Assembly: GCA_964571815.1 (NCBI GenBank)
Contig: CAZNDN010000022.1
Span: 1-40,312 of the forward strand
Direction: 5' to 3'
DNA length: 40,312 nucleotides
Source of the DNA: CAZNDN01 sp964571815
Lineage (GTDB): Bacteria; Fibrobacterota; Chitinivibrionia; Chitinivibrionales; WJKA01
A program made the position numbers and the translations under genes. How positions within the stretch are numbered: the stretch's first letter is position 1; each line of letters starts with the position of its first letter. Shown here piece by piece: positions 24,448 to 32,379 of this stretch. The notes under the pieces were generated by a model that had not been told where the DNA came from, did no database searches, and saw only the letters and a list, made by a program, of their open reading frames with translations.

Positions 24448-25733
24448 ATGTGCGAATATTTCCCTCACCGGCCGCGCTGCTGTACAAACCAATGATCCTG
24501 CTTTACAGCACACTCATGGAGTTGTGCGCCCTGGTGCTGCCCGTGGTCGCCCTGGTGAGGCCGCGCAACAACTGGGATATCGCCGATCGCCGTGGACTGC
24601 CTCCCCGGCCCGCCGGCGCCGGGGTCTCGGGAGAGGTCACCTGGATTCACGCCGCCTCGCTGGGTGAGTCGAGGCTGGTGCTCAAATACGTGTCCCTGTT
24701 TCGTATGCGTCCTCAGCCGCACCGCTACCTCCTTACGGCCACGACGCGAAGCGCCGTGCGTTACCTGCGGGACCATGCCACGGAAGAAGTCGTATCGGTC
24801 GGCTACCTGCCGTTTGACACCGTGCGGCTTATGGGCGGAATAGTGGACCGTTTCGGAATATCACGAGTCTGGCTCATGGAACTTGAACTCTGGCCGTCGC
24901 TGCTGTTGTCCTGTATTCGACGAAACGTTCCGGTCGGCGTGCTCAACGGCCGGATAGAGCGCTCCTCGTTCAGTTCATACCGCCGGCTCCGTGTTGTGTT
25001 CTCCCCGCTGGTGCGTTATCTCAACCCGGTGCTCGTGCAGAACGAACAGTATGCCGGGCGGTTCCGGCACCTGGGGGCTTCCGCCGACGCAGTTCGGGTG
25101 ACCGGTAATCTCAAGAGGCTGGTACGTATCACGCCGGTGTCGCCCGGGATCCGTGGGTCGCTGCGAAGCAGAATCAACCTCAACGGTTCTCAGGCGGTAC
25201 TGACCGCCGGGTGTATCCACCCCGGGGAGGCAAACGTGGTGATGGAGGCTCTTGGTCTCCTGAAGAAGGCGGGACGGGCCGTCAAGTGCATCGTGGTCCC
25301 CCGGCATTTCCATGCGGTGCCCGCCATACTCCACCAACTCCCCTCCGACACGCTGCACCTCACCGACGCCGTCACTGAGGAGGCCTGGACCACCTGCCTG
25401 ATCGAAAAATTCGGCATACTCGACGATCTCTACTCCATTGCCGACATTGCCCTTGTCGGGGGTACCTTCGTCAGTGTGGGAGGACACAATGTCTGGGAAG
25501 CGGCACAATTCGGCATCCCTGTTCTTTTCGGGCCCGATTTTCACACGCAACATGAATGCTGTTCCCTGCTGATGCGCTCCGGTATGGGATTCGTTGCCGA
25601 AGATGCCGCCGCCCTGGCGGACCACATCGAACGCCTCCTGGACGAAGCTCCGGAGACACGCCGGCGCCTGGTTAAGGCCTTTGCCGATACACTCGAGCAC
25701 ACCCACTCCCAACCGGAGGCGTTCCTTCCATGA
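24444..25733 (+). CDS. waaA: 3-deoxy-D-manno-octulosonic acid (Kdo) transferase
   Basis: 429 residues. Transfers Kdo from CMP-Kdo to lipid A precursor on the inner face of the inner membrane, so the organism makes LPS. An N-terminal membrane anchor (LLYSTLMELCALVLPVVALV) is followed by the GT30 domain: WIHAASLGESRLVLKYV with the key Glu, LLTATTRSAVRYL, YLPFDTVRLMGGIVDRF, MELELWPSLLLSC and, in the C-terminal half, ALVGGTFVSVGGHNVWEAAQ, the CMP-Kdo site. Length is normal for the family. It overlaps the diguanylate cyclase stop by ATGA at 24444-24447, and its own stop overlaps the holA start (25730-25733) in the same way. The number of Kdo residues transferred cannot be told from sequence. Confidence 0.94.
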   Translation: MNVRIFPSPAALLYKPMILLYSTLMELCALVLPVVALVRPRNNWDIADRRGLPPRPAGAGVSGEVTWIHAASLGESRLVLKYVSLFRMRPQPHRYLLTATTRSAVRYLRDHATEEVVSVGYLPFDTVRLMGGIVDRFGISRVWLMELELWPSLLLSCIRRNVPVGVLNGRIERSSFSSYRRLRVVFSPLVRYLNPVLVQNEQYAGRFRHLGASADAVRVTGNLKRLVRITPVSPGIRGSLRSRINLNGSQAVLTAGCIHPGEANVVMEALGLLKKAGRAVKCIVVPRHFHAVPAILHQLPSDTLHLTDAVTEEAWTTCLIEKFGILDDLYSIADIALVGGTFVSVGGHNVWEAAQFGIPVLFGPDFHTQHECCSLLMRSGMGFVAEDAAALADHIERLLDEAPETRRRLVKAFADTLEHTHSQPEAFLP

Positions 25734-26866
25734 GCGACCCGAAAACGACCCCTCCTCCCACGTTCACGCTTCTGATCGGTGATGACACTATCGGTCGTGA
25801 AGCGAGCCGGGAGAAGCTGCGTCGGACGGTGCGCGAACGCTTCAGCAATGTGGGCGAAGAGGTGTTCGACGCCTCCCGCGAGTCCCTGGGAGAATTCCTC
25901 CAGAGATTCCTTACCCCTTCGCTGTTCGACGACGCCCGGGTTTTCCACGTTCGTCACGCGCAACAACTCGATGAAAACATCAAGGAGATATCGGCCGTTC
26001 TAAACAACCCCGCCCCCGACGTCTTTCTCCTCATCGAAGCAGAAGAGGGGGGGGAGGGGAAACGGGCCCGCGCGGCCGCGACGGCGTTTAAGAACTGGAC
26101 AAAAGGCTTTGCCCGACGGGCGAAGAAGGATCCCCGAACCTATCAACTGCGGAAGTTCCCCAAACCCAGAGACTACGAAATGCCGGCGTGGCTGGCCGGC
26201 AACGTCCCGCAAATTCTCGGAAGACGCATTTCCCGGGACAATGCGGAGTATCTTATCGACCTGATCGGCACCGATCCCGCGAACCTTCGATCGGAGCTGT
26301 CGAAAGCCGACCTCAATCTTCCCGAGGGCAAGCCGATCACGGCCGAGGCGATCGACGCCTACGTAGCCTCCGGCAGGCCTCCGGCTCCACGGGAGCTGGC
26401 GCAGGCACTGGGGCGACGGGACGCCGCGCGGGTTCTTGAGCTGATCGATGCATTGTGCTCGAGCGCTTCCTACCTGCCCGCCTGCATTCCGGCGATCTTC
26501 AGGCATTTCTGGGCACTCTTTCGCATCAGGCACTTCGCCCGCTCGTCTCCCGAGCAAATGAAAGGTTTTCTTGAGGCAGTCAAGCGACGGGACCGGGAGG
26601 GCCAGGGACGGCTGGGTCTGGAGATCGGTATCGCGGCCGGGATCATGCAGCCGGGACAGGGAAACCGGGTGTATCCCATGTTGATCAAGCCCGGGCTTAT
26701 CGATCAGGCGCGCGACTTCACCAACGAGGATCTGGCATACGTCTTCCGACTGCTTTGTCGGTACGATGTCGGGGCCAAGACGGGGCAGGTGCATGTGTCG
26801 CGCGAATCGCTTCAATTCCTCTGCTTCAAGATACTCAGGGCGGGCAGACTTGACCGGACAGGGTAG
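25730..26866 (+). CDS. holA: DNA polymerase III subunit delta
   Basis: 378 residues, start ATG overlapping waaA by ATGA. The delta subunit opens the beta clamp as part of the clamp loader. Recognised by domain layout: FTLLIGDDTIGREASREKLR, a short RVFHVRHAQQLDEN, KLRKFPKP-type segment (QLRKFPKPRDYEMPAWL), the helical LIDLIGTDPANLRSELSKAD (the classical delta motif around Gly-x-Asp-x-x-x-Leu-x-x-Glu-Leu-x-Lys), and a C-terminal collar region with LPACIPAIFRHFWALFRIRH. No P-loop is expected in this subunit and none is seen. Somewhat longer than the typical ~340 residues, mainly through a charged insertion (EAEEGGEGKRARAAATAF). It overlaps truA by 17 bp. Sequence divergence is high in this family, so identification rests on layout and neighbours. 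Confidence 0.85.
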   Translation: MSDPKTTPPPTFTLLIGDDTIGREASREKLRRTVRERFSNVGEEVFDASRESLGEFLQRFLTPSLFDDARVFHVRHAQQLDENIKEISAVLNNPAPDVFLLIEAEEGGEGKRARAAATAFKNWTKGFARRAKKDPRTYQLRKFPKPRDYEMPAWLAGNVPQILGRRISRDNAEYLIDLIGTDPANLRSELSKADLNLPEGKPITAEAIDAYVASGRPPAPRELAQALGRRDAARVLELIDALCSSASYLPACIPAIFRHFWALFRIRHFARSSPEQMKGFLEAVKRRDREGQGRLGLEIGIAAGIMQPGQGNRVYPMLIKPGLIDQARDFTNEDLAYVFRLLCRYDVGAKTGQVHVSRESLQFLCFKILRAGRLDRTG

Positions 26867-27617
26867 CACGGTACGCCGCACACGGCGGTATTTCTTCAGG
26901 GTCGAGTACGACGGCGGCCGGTATGCGGGGTGGCAGTCGCAGAAAAACGCCCCAACGATCCAGGACCACCTCCAGCGGGCATTTTCAACCGTTACTCGAA
27001 GTAGCTGTCCCGTCACGGGAGCCGGACGCACCGATGCCGGTGTGCACGCGCGGGCCCAGGGAGCCCATGTCGACGCGCCATGCGAACTTGACCCCGCCGG
27101 TACCGTGTATGCGGTCAACGCCGTGCTCCCGCCGGATATTGCCGTCTTTGATCTCAAAGAAGTTTCCCCGTCGTTTCATGCCCGCTACAGCGCCCTGCGG
27201 CGTCGATACGTGTACCGGATTGTCCTGAAGAAGACTCCGCTTTCGCGAAACCGCGCCTGGTGTGTCACGTTGCCGGTCAACTGGAACCGGGTACGGCGAA
27301 ATGCGGCGGCACTGGCGGGTCGGCACGATTTCACGACGTTCTGCTCCGCGAATACCTCAACCGACAATATGGTGTGCACGGTATACGAGGCGTCTCTGCA
27401 CAGACACCGGGAAATGTATTTTCTCACGATCGAGGCCGACCGGTTCGTCTATAAAATGGTGAGATCTATCGTGGGAACCCTGGTCGATATCGGGCGTGGA
27501 AGAATACAACGGAACATCGAGGAGCTTGTCGAGGCCCGGTGCCGCGGCGAAGCAGGGGAAACGGCTCCGCCGCGCGGGCTCACGCTGGAGTGTGTGACAT
27601 ACCCGGAGATAGCATGA
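26850..27617 (+). CDS. truA: tRNA pseudouridine synthase A
   Basis: 255 residues from a TTG at 26850, the only start codon between the upstream stop and the first conserved block; it overlaps holA by 17 bp. Modifies U38-U40 in the anticodon stem of tRNAs. Conserved motifs: RYFFRVEYDGGRYAGWQSQ, PTIQDHLQRAF, GAGRTDAGVHA with catalytic Asp62, ALRRRYVYRIV, GRHDFTTFCSAN, and ADRFVYKMVRSIVGTLVDIG. The whole family length is present. A longer frame from an ATG at 26766 would extend far into holA and is unlikely. Its stop overlaps the next start (ATGA at 27614-27617), consistent with an operon. Confidence 0.93.
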   Translation: MTGQGSTVRRTRRYFFRVEYDGGRYAGWQSQKNAPTIQDHLQRAFSTVTRSSCPVTGAGRTDAGVHARAQGAHVDAPCELDPAGTVYAVNAVLPPDIAVFDLKEVSPSFHARYSALRRRYVYRIVLKKTPLSRNRAWCVTLPVNWNRVRRNAAALAGRHDFTTFCSANTSTDNMVCTVYEASLHRHREMYFLTIEADRFVYKMVRSIVGTLVDIGRGRIQRNIEELVEARCRGEAGETAPPRGLTLECVTYPEIA

Positions 27618-28840
27618 CTCGAACTTCCGGAGGAAAGGCCACACTTTACGTTCTGTCTCTGCTTGTCGGGATGGTCCTGGGGGGCGTTATCGGCGCCGAG
27701 GTGGTACGCCGCGTGTACCGGGACCATTTTCGACGGCAGCCGACGGCTTCCGAGATGCCGGTCCTTCCCGCGGCCCCTGAGGTTACGGCCGACGACGAAT
27801 CGATTCGGGAACAACTTGAAGCCTGCCGAACCAGCGCTATCGTGCGTGCCACACGGATGGTCGCCCCCAGCGTTGTCGGTATCGTGGTCACGCAACTGCA
27901 GGTTGTTCGTTCTCCGCTTTACGCCAGCGATTTCTTCGATTTCTTTCTCCGTCCCGAACTCATGCCTCGCTATCGCCAGGTGGAAAAAATCGGATCGGGA
28001 ATCATCATCGAAGAAGACGGGCTGGTGCTGACCAACTACCATGTCGTACAAAACGCCCGTACGGTATATGTGAATTTCCCCGACGGTCGGGAGTTGGAGG
28101 GCACTATTTCCGGGACGGATCCTGAGACCGATCTGGCCCTGCTCCGGGTGAAGAAGGGAACGTACCGGGCCGTTGAACTGGGCAATTCCGACAAGCTGCT
28201 GATCGGCGAGTGGGCCATTGCAATAGGCAATCCGTTCGGGTATTTCATCAACGACGCTCACCCGTCGGTCACCGTGGGAGTCATCAGCGCGCTGGACCGC
28301 AATTTCGCCAAGAGCGAGGGCTCGTTTTATCAGGGCATGATACAGACGGATGCGGCGATCAACCCGGGCAACTCCGGCGGACCCTTGCTTACCGCCGCGG
28401 GCGAAGTTATCGGGATCAACGCCTTCATCTACACGGGCAGTGAAATTCAGAGGGGATCGGTCGGGATCGGCTTTGCCATTCCCGCCAATCGCGCTCGCCG
28501 GGTCGTGCGGGAACTGAAGAAATTCGGGAAGCGACGGCAGGTGTGGACCGGAATAAAGGTGCGCAACCTTTCCCGCTCGTTGGCTCTCTCGCTTGGGTAC
28601 GGCGGGACCGCGGGCGTGGTGGTCGCCGCCGTTGAGCAGGGAAGCCCCGGAGACAAGGCCGGGCTGCGGGAAGGCGACGTGATCGTGCGTATGGGCACGA
28701 GGCGGATTCAATCGTCGGCCGACCTCGAAGGGTTCTTTTCGGACTATTTCGTTGGTGACGAAATTGCGGTTGGTTACGTGCGCGACAGCGAAATGCACAC
28801 AGCCACACTGCGCCTGAAAGAAGACCCGTCAAACGCCTGA
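27614..28840 (+). CDS. Membrane-anchored S1C serine protease (DegS/HtrA-like)
   Basis: 408 residues from ATG at 27614 (coupled to truA by ATGA); earlier start codons would overlap truA. A single N-terminal membrane segment (LYVLSLLVGMVLGGVIGA) anchors it with the protease in the periplasm. Chymotrypsin-like HtrA domain with catalytic His143 (TNYHVV), Asp173 (ETDLALLRV) and Ser254 (INPGNSGGPLL). A single PDZ domain follows (residues ~305-400: GVVVAAVEQGSPGDKAGLRE, GDVIVRMGTRRI). One PDZ plus a membrane anchor fits DegS/HhoB-type members, which sense misfolded outer-membrane proteins, better than two-PDZ DegP. No rseA-like gene is next to it, so a sigma-E-type role is not supported here. Confidence 0.93.
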   Translation: MTRTSGGKATLYVLSLLVGMVLGGVIGAEVVRRVYRDHFRRQPTASEMPVLPAAPEVTADDESIREQLEACRTSAIVRATRMVAPSVVGIVVTQLQVVRSPLYASDFFDFFLRPELMPRYRQVEKIGSGIIIEEDGLVLTNYHVVQNARTVYVNFPDGRELEGTISGTDPETDLALLRVKKGTYRAVELGNSDKLLIGEWAIAIGNPFGYFINDAHPSVTVGVISALDRNFAKSEGSFYQGMIQTDAAINPGNSGGPLLTAAGEVIGINAFIYTGSEIQRGSVGIGFAIPANRARRVVRELKKFGKRRQVWTGIKVRNLSRSLALSLGYGGTAGVVVAAVEQGSPGDKAGLREGDVIVRMGTRRIQSSADLEGFFSDYFVGDEIAVGYVRDSEMHTATLRLKEDPSNA

Positions 28841-28871
28841 CTTCTCGGCGAGCCGGGCTTGCCGCCGATCC

Positions 28872-28900
28872 AAAGCCCATTTCTGTTACCGGGCTTTTGC
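28872..28900 (+). terminator. Possible weak terminator after the protease gene
   Basis: AAAGCCC (28872-28878) pairs with GGGCTTT (28891-28897) around a 12-nt loop, followed by only one more T before GC. It is 30 bp past the stop at 28840 and would separate the protease operon from the DUF4321 gene. Weak. Confidence 0.35.
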
Positions 28901-28977
28901 AGGGGTCTGGACGCGTACTATTTTCTTCCTCGAACCCCCTCCTCTGCACCACCAACCACGGAAGCGAGGGAATGCGG

Positions 28978-29265
28978 ATGGCAATCGTGCCCAAAGAAAA
29001 GAAAGCCTCCACCCTGTTGCTGGTCATTATCCTGGGTATACTCATCGGGTCCTATCTCAACACGCTCATCGGACTGATCCCTGGAGACAATGTCGTCAAA
29101 GACTTCTTCACCTTCAATTTCATCAGCTTCGGATTCGGTTATCCCGATGCGGCGCTGATTGACCTGAGCGCAATCCGATTTCAGTTCGGGTTTCAGGTAA
29201 AATTCAGTCTTCTCTCGGTTATCGGCGTTTTTGTCAGCCTGTACATCCTCCGATGGTACAAGTAG
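28978..29265 (+). CDS. DUF4321 membrane protein
   Basis: 95 residues from ATG at 28978; an ATG two codons earlier lies directly against GAGGG, while 28978 gives a normal spacing of seven bases. Two membrane helices are clear: TLLLVIILGILIGSYLNTLI near the N-terminus and LLSVIGVFVSLYILRWY at the C-terminus, with an aromatic loop between them (FTFNFISFGFGYP). This is the DUF4321 pattern, a family of small inner-membrane proteins without known function. Next downstream is gatA, 145 bp away. Function unknown. Confidence 0.75.
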   Translation: MAIVPKEKKASTLLLVIILGILIGSYLNTLIGLIPGDNVVKDFFTFNFISFGFGYPDAALIDLSAIRFQFGFQVKFSLLSVIGVFVSLYILRWYK

Positions 29266-29410
29266 AAGCCCGGCGGTAGAGAGTCTTTCAATGTATCCTC
29301 TTCAGACATACGCAAACGTTTCTCCGGAGAGAGCGGCACGGTAGTAGAGTGAGGCTTCCGCCGGAGCTTTTCCGGCTTCCCGGCGGGGCGGAAAGGAAAT
29401 CGGACGACGA

Positions 29411-30859
29411 ATGAACCCGCGGGACGAATCCCTTTGTGAGCTGGTCCCTCAACTTGTTGAGGGAAAACGCTCATGCGTAGAGCTGGTGCGCACTTCGCTC
29501 CGGCGTATCGAGCAGCGGGACGGCGAAGTCAACGGATTTGTGTCGGTGCAGCCGCAGCGGGCTCTGCGCCGGGCCGAGGAACTCCAGCACCTGAGCCCTT
29601 CGGAGAAGCGAAAACGCCCTCTGTTCGGCGTTCCTCTGGCAATAAAAGACAACATGTGCACGGAGGGTGTGGAGACGACATGCGCCTCCAGAATGCTGGA
29701 GCATTTTGTTCCACCGTACGACGCTACCGTGGTCGAGGCGCTCAACCGAGCCGGTGCCGTGATTGTCGGAAAGACCAACCTGGATGAATTCGCTATGGGC
29801 TCCAGCACCGAAGCATCCTGTTTCGGTGCGACGAAGAATCCTCGCGACCACTCGCGAATCGCGGGGGGCTCAAGCGGCGGAAGTGCAGCCGTGGTATCCT
29901 CGGGGTGTGTACCGGCGGCGCTCGGCTCCGACACCGGCGGCTCGATCCGGCAGCCGTGCAGTCACTGCGGTGTCGTTGGACTGAAACCCACCTACGGCAG
30001 GGTATCGCGCTACGGTCTGGTTGCGTTTGCCTCCTCACTCGATCAGATCGGTCCCGTTACCCTGGATGTGCGTGATGCCGGACTGCTGCTGTCGGTCATC
30101 TCGATTCCCGACGGGCGTGACTCCACGTGCGCCGGCCGGGCGTTCCGGCACGACGCGGGGATCTACGATGGAGACATCCGGGGGCTGAAACTCGGTGTGC
30201 CGAAAGAGTATTTCGGTGACGGGCTGGGGGATGATGTACGTGGTGCGGTGGAGCGGGCCGTGGAAGAGCTGACCAGGCGCGGAGCCGAAGCGGTGGATGT
30301 CTCTCTGCCCCATCTGCAGTACGCCGTGGCTGCGTACTATATCATCTGCACCGCCGAAGCTTCTTCGAATCTGGCACGGTACGACGGGGTCAAGTACGGG
30401 TATCGGGCACCCGGGGCGAAGGACCTGGGAGAAATGTACCGATTGACCAGGGAACAGGGATTCGGAGCGGAAGTCAAACGGAGAATCATGCTGGGTACCT
30501 ATGTGCTCAGCGCGGGCTACTACGATGCTTACTACCTCAAGGCAGCCAAAGTGCGGACCCTGATAAGCCGTGATTTCGACGATGCTTTCGGGTTGTGCGA
30601 TGCCGTGGTGTCGCCGGTCACGCCGGCGCCGGCCTTCCGCCTGGGAGAAAAGAACGACGACCCGCTGCAGATGTATCTCACCGATATCTATACGGTATCG
30701 GCGAACCTGGCCGGTATCCCGGCGCTTACCGTTCCCTGTGCACCGGACGGCGGGCTGCCCGTGGGCGTGCAATTCATGGCCCCCCGATGGCGGGAAGAGT
30801 TGCTTCTGCGGCTGGGCTTCGCCCTGCAGACTTCGGCGGTTTCACGGACACCGCAATGA
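29411..30859 (+). CDS. gatA: Asp-tRNA(Asn)/Glu-tRNA(Gln) amidotransferase subunit A
   Basis: 482 residues from ATG at 29411; the ribosome site is weak (AAAGGAAA about 13 bases upstream). GatA is the amidase subunit that releases ammonia from glutamine so that GatB can amidate mischarged Glu-tRNA-Gln or Asp-tRNA-Asn. The amidase Ser-cisSer-Lys triad is intact: Lys79 (GVPLAIKDN), Ser154 (IAGGSSGGSAA) and nucleophile Ser178 (SDTGGSIRQP), at the same residue numbers as in well-studied GatA proteins. Other hallmarks: KTNLDEFAMGSS, GLKPTYGRVSRYGL, YYIICTAEASSNLARYDGV. Full family length. gatC, usually just upstream, is absent from that place (a DUF4321 gene lies there), and gatB is not in the window. 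Confidence 0.96.
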   Translation: MNPRDESLCELVPQLVEGKRSCVELVRTSLRRIEQRDGEVNGFVSVQPQRALRRAEELQHLSPSEKRKRPLFGVPLAIKDNMCTEGVETTCASRMLEHFVPPYDATVVEALNRAGAVIVGKTNLDEFAMGSSTEASCFGATKNPRDHSRIAGGSSGGSAAVVSSGCVPAALGSDTGGSIRQPCSHCGVVGLKPTYGRVSRYGLVAFASSLDQIGPVTLDVRDAGLLLSVISIPDGRDSTCAGRAFRHDAGIYDGDIRGLKLGVPKEYFGDGLGDDVRGAVERAVEELTRRGAEAVDVSLPHLQYAVAAYYIICTAEASSNLARYDGVKYGYRAPGAKDLGEMYRLTREQGFGAEVKRRIMLGTYVLSAGYYDAYYLKAAKVRTLISRDFDDAFGLCDAVVSPVTPAPAFRLGEKNDDPLQMYLTDIYTVSANLAGIPALTVPCAPDGGLPVGVQFMAPRWREELLLRLGFALQTSAVSRTPQ

Positions 30860-30917
30860 AATCGACTGATACGTGCCCCTATTCGATACGGAAGCGAACG
30901 CTTCCGCCGCCTTTCCG

Positions 30918-31490
30918 ATGGTAAAAGAAGTGAGTAGACGGACGGAGTTTCTCGGCGTTGTCGTAGCGATTTTCTGCGGCGGATGCCTCACGCCCCGGGT
31001 TCGCTACGTGAGGCCGGGTGAGGGCGTCGGCTCCGGGCGAGTCGAAAGACACATCACCGAACAACCCCCGGCGCGGAATGCGCCCGCACCGGCCGACACC
31101 CCCGCGGATCAGCCCCGATCGGTTGAGCAGGCTCTGCGCTCGATCATCGATCCCTATATCGGCATTCCCTATCGCCATGGCGGAACGAGCAAGCGGGGGA
31201 TGGACTGCTCGGGATTCGTGCTTGCCGTGCTGCACGAACTCGGCTTCCCCGGGATTCCCCGAACCAGCAGACTCCAGCGCACCGTCGGTTCTCCCGTGCC
31301 GACTTCGCGCATGCGCCCCGGCGACCTGGTCTTCTTCAGAACCGGTGTGCGCGGTACCGTCAACCATGTGGGAATCTACGTGGGCGGGCGCCGCTTCGCC
31401 CATGCAAGTCGTTCCGTCGGCGTCACGTACAGCAATCTTGACTCACGATATTTCAGAAACCGCCTGGTGGCGGTAAGGAGGCTACCCTGA
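30918..31490 (+). CDS. NlpC/P60 cell-wall hydrolase
   Basis: 190 residues taking ATG at 30918; a GTG at 30873 and a GTG at 30930 are alternatives, and no start has a clear ribosome site. The N-terminus (FLGVVVAIFCGGC) is a hydrophobic export signal ending in Cys, possibly a lipoprotein but with a poor lipobox. A Pro/Ala-rich linker (PARNAPAPADTPADQP) leads to a papain-like NlpC/P60 domain: YIGIPYRHGGTSKRGMDCSG with catalytic Cys97, RPGDLVFFRT, NHVGIYVGG with His150, and FAHAS with a polar third residue His162. These enzymes cut gamma-D-glutamyl-diaminopimelate bonds in peptidoglycan. The gene sits 58 bp after gatA and one base before pheA, so it is likely co-transcribed, though functionally unrelated. 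Confidence 0.9.
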   Translation: MVKEVSRRTEFLGVVVAIFCGGCLTPRVRYVRPGEGVGSGRVERHITEQPPARNAPAPADTPADQPRSVEQALRSIIDPYIGIPYRHGGTSKRGMDCSGFVLAVLHELGFPGIPRTSRLQRTVGSPVPTSRMRPGDLVFFRTGVRGTVNHVGIYVGGRRFAHASRSVGVTYSNLDSRYFRNRLVAVRRLP

Positions 31491-31491
31491 C

Positions 31492-32346
31492 ATGCCCGTC
31501 GTATTCCAGGGAGAACGAGGCGCATTCTCGGAACTTGCCGCGGTCGAGTACTTCGGAAAGAAGCAACGCCCCGTATCGGTTCCGCAGTTCAGCGATGTTT
31601 TTACGGCGGTTACCGGCGGGAAGGCCCCTTACGGAATCGTGCCGATCGAAAATTCCATGGCGGGAAGCATCCATCACAACTACGACATGATGCTGGAGAA
31701 CACCTGCTACATCGTCGGGGAACTCTACCTCCGCGTCTCGCACTTCCTGATTACCAACAAGGGTGTCTCGCGAAAGACAATTCGTCGTGTCTTCTCTCAC
31801 CCACAGGCCTTTGCCCAGTGTCGGCAATATCTCTCCCGGCTTACCGACGTGCAGCAGATTCCGGTCTCAAACACAGCCGCCGCCGTTCGGAAGATCAGGG
31901 AGGAAGGGTTGCGTGACGCCGCCGCCATAGCCTCCATGCAGGCCGCAATAGACTACGACATGGATATCGCCGCCAGGGACATTACCGACAACCCTCACAA
32001 TACGACCCGTTTCCTGGTTCTCTCAAGAGCGGCCAACCGCCGGACCCCCCCCGGAAAGCGCATGAAAACCTCGATAATCTTCTCCACGAAAAACATTCCG
32101 GGCGCACTCTTCAAATCGCTCAGCGTCTTCGCGCTTCGCGACATCAACCTGCTCAAGATCGAGTCCCGACCGTTCCGCAAAGGAGGGTTTCAGTACCTTT
32201 TCTACCTCGATTTCGAGGGCTCTTCGGCGTGGAAATCACAAAGCAACGCCCTCAATCATCTGCAGGAAATAACGGCATTCTACCGCTTTCTTGGAAGCTA
32301 CCCCGTGGGGAGGGAAGCACATCCCACGTACCGTCGAAGGAGATAG
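31492..32346 (+). CDS. pheA: Prephenate dehydratase
   Basis: 284 residues. Converts prephenate to phenylpyruvate in phenylalanine synthesis. The periplasmic-binding-like catalytic domain shows VVFQGERGAFSELAAVEYF, PYGIVPIENSMAGSIHHNYD, the FSHPQAFAQCRQYL motif, AAIASMQAA and DNPHNTTRFLVLS with the Thr-Arg-Phe catalytic motif. The C-terminal ACT domain (KTSIIFSTKNIPGALFKSLS, then LLKIESRPF with the Glu-Ser-Arg-Pro motif for phenylalanine binding) indicates feedback inhibition. No fused chorismate mutase, so this is the monofunctional type. Starts one base after the NlpC/P60 stop, and is convergent with the aldolase gene. Confidence 0.95.
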   Translation: MPVVFQGERGAFSELAAVEYFGKKQRPVSVPQFSDVFTAVTGGKAPYGIVPIENSMAGSIHHNYDMMLENTCYIVGELYLRVSHFLITNKGVSRKTIRRVFSHPQAFAQCRQYLSRLTDVQQIPVSNTAAAVRKIREEGLRDAAAIASMQAAIDYDMDIAARDITDNPHNTTRFLVLSRAANRRTPPGKRMKTSIIFSTKNIPGALFKSLSVFALRDINLLKIESRPFRKGGFQYLFYLDFEGSSAWKSQSNALNHLQEITAFYRFLGSYPVGREAHPTYRRRR

Positions 32347-32379
32347 TGCCGAAGCCCGTGGTGCGCGACAGGGCGTCCC

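Noticed and set aside
27449..28798. Minus-strand frame of 449 codons opposite the protease
   Set aside because: Shadow frame; the catalytic triad of the HtrA-type protease is intact on the plus strand.
29341..29400. GC-rich inverted repeats upstream of gatA
   Set aside because: Several mutually exclusive short stems can be drawn; none has a T tract, so neither terminator nor riboswitch is supported.
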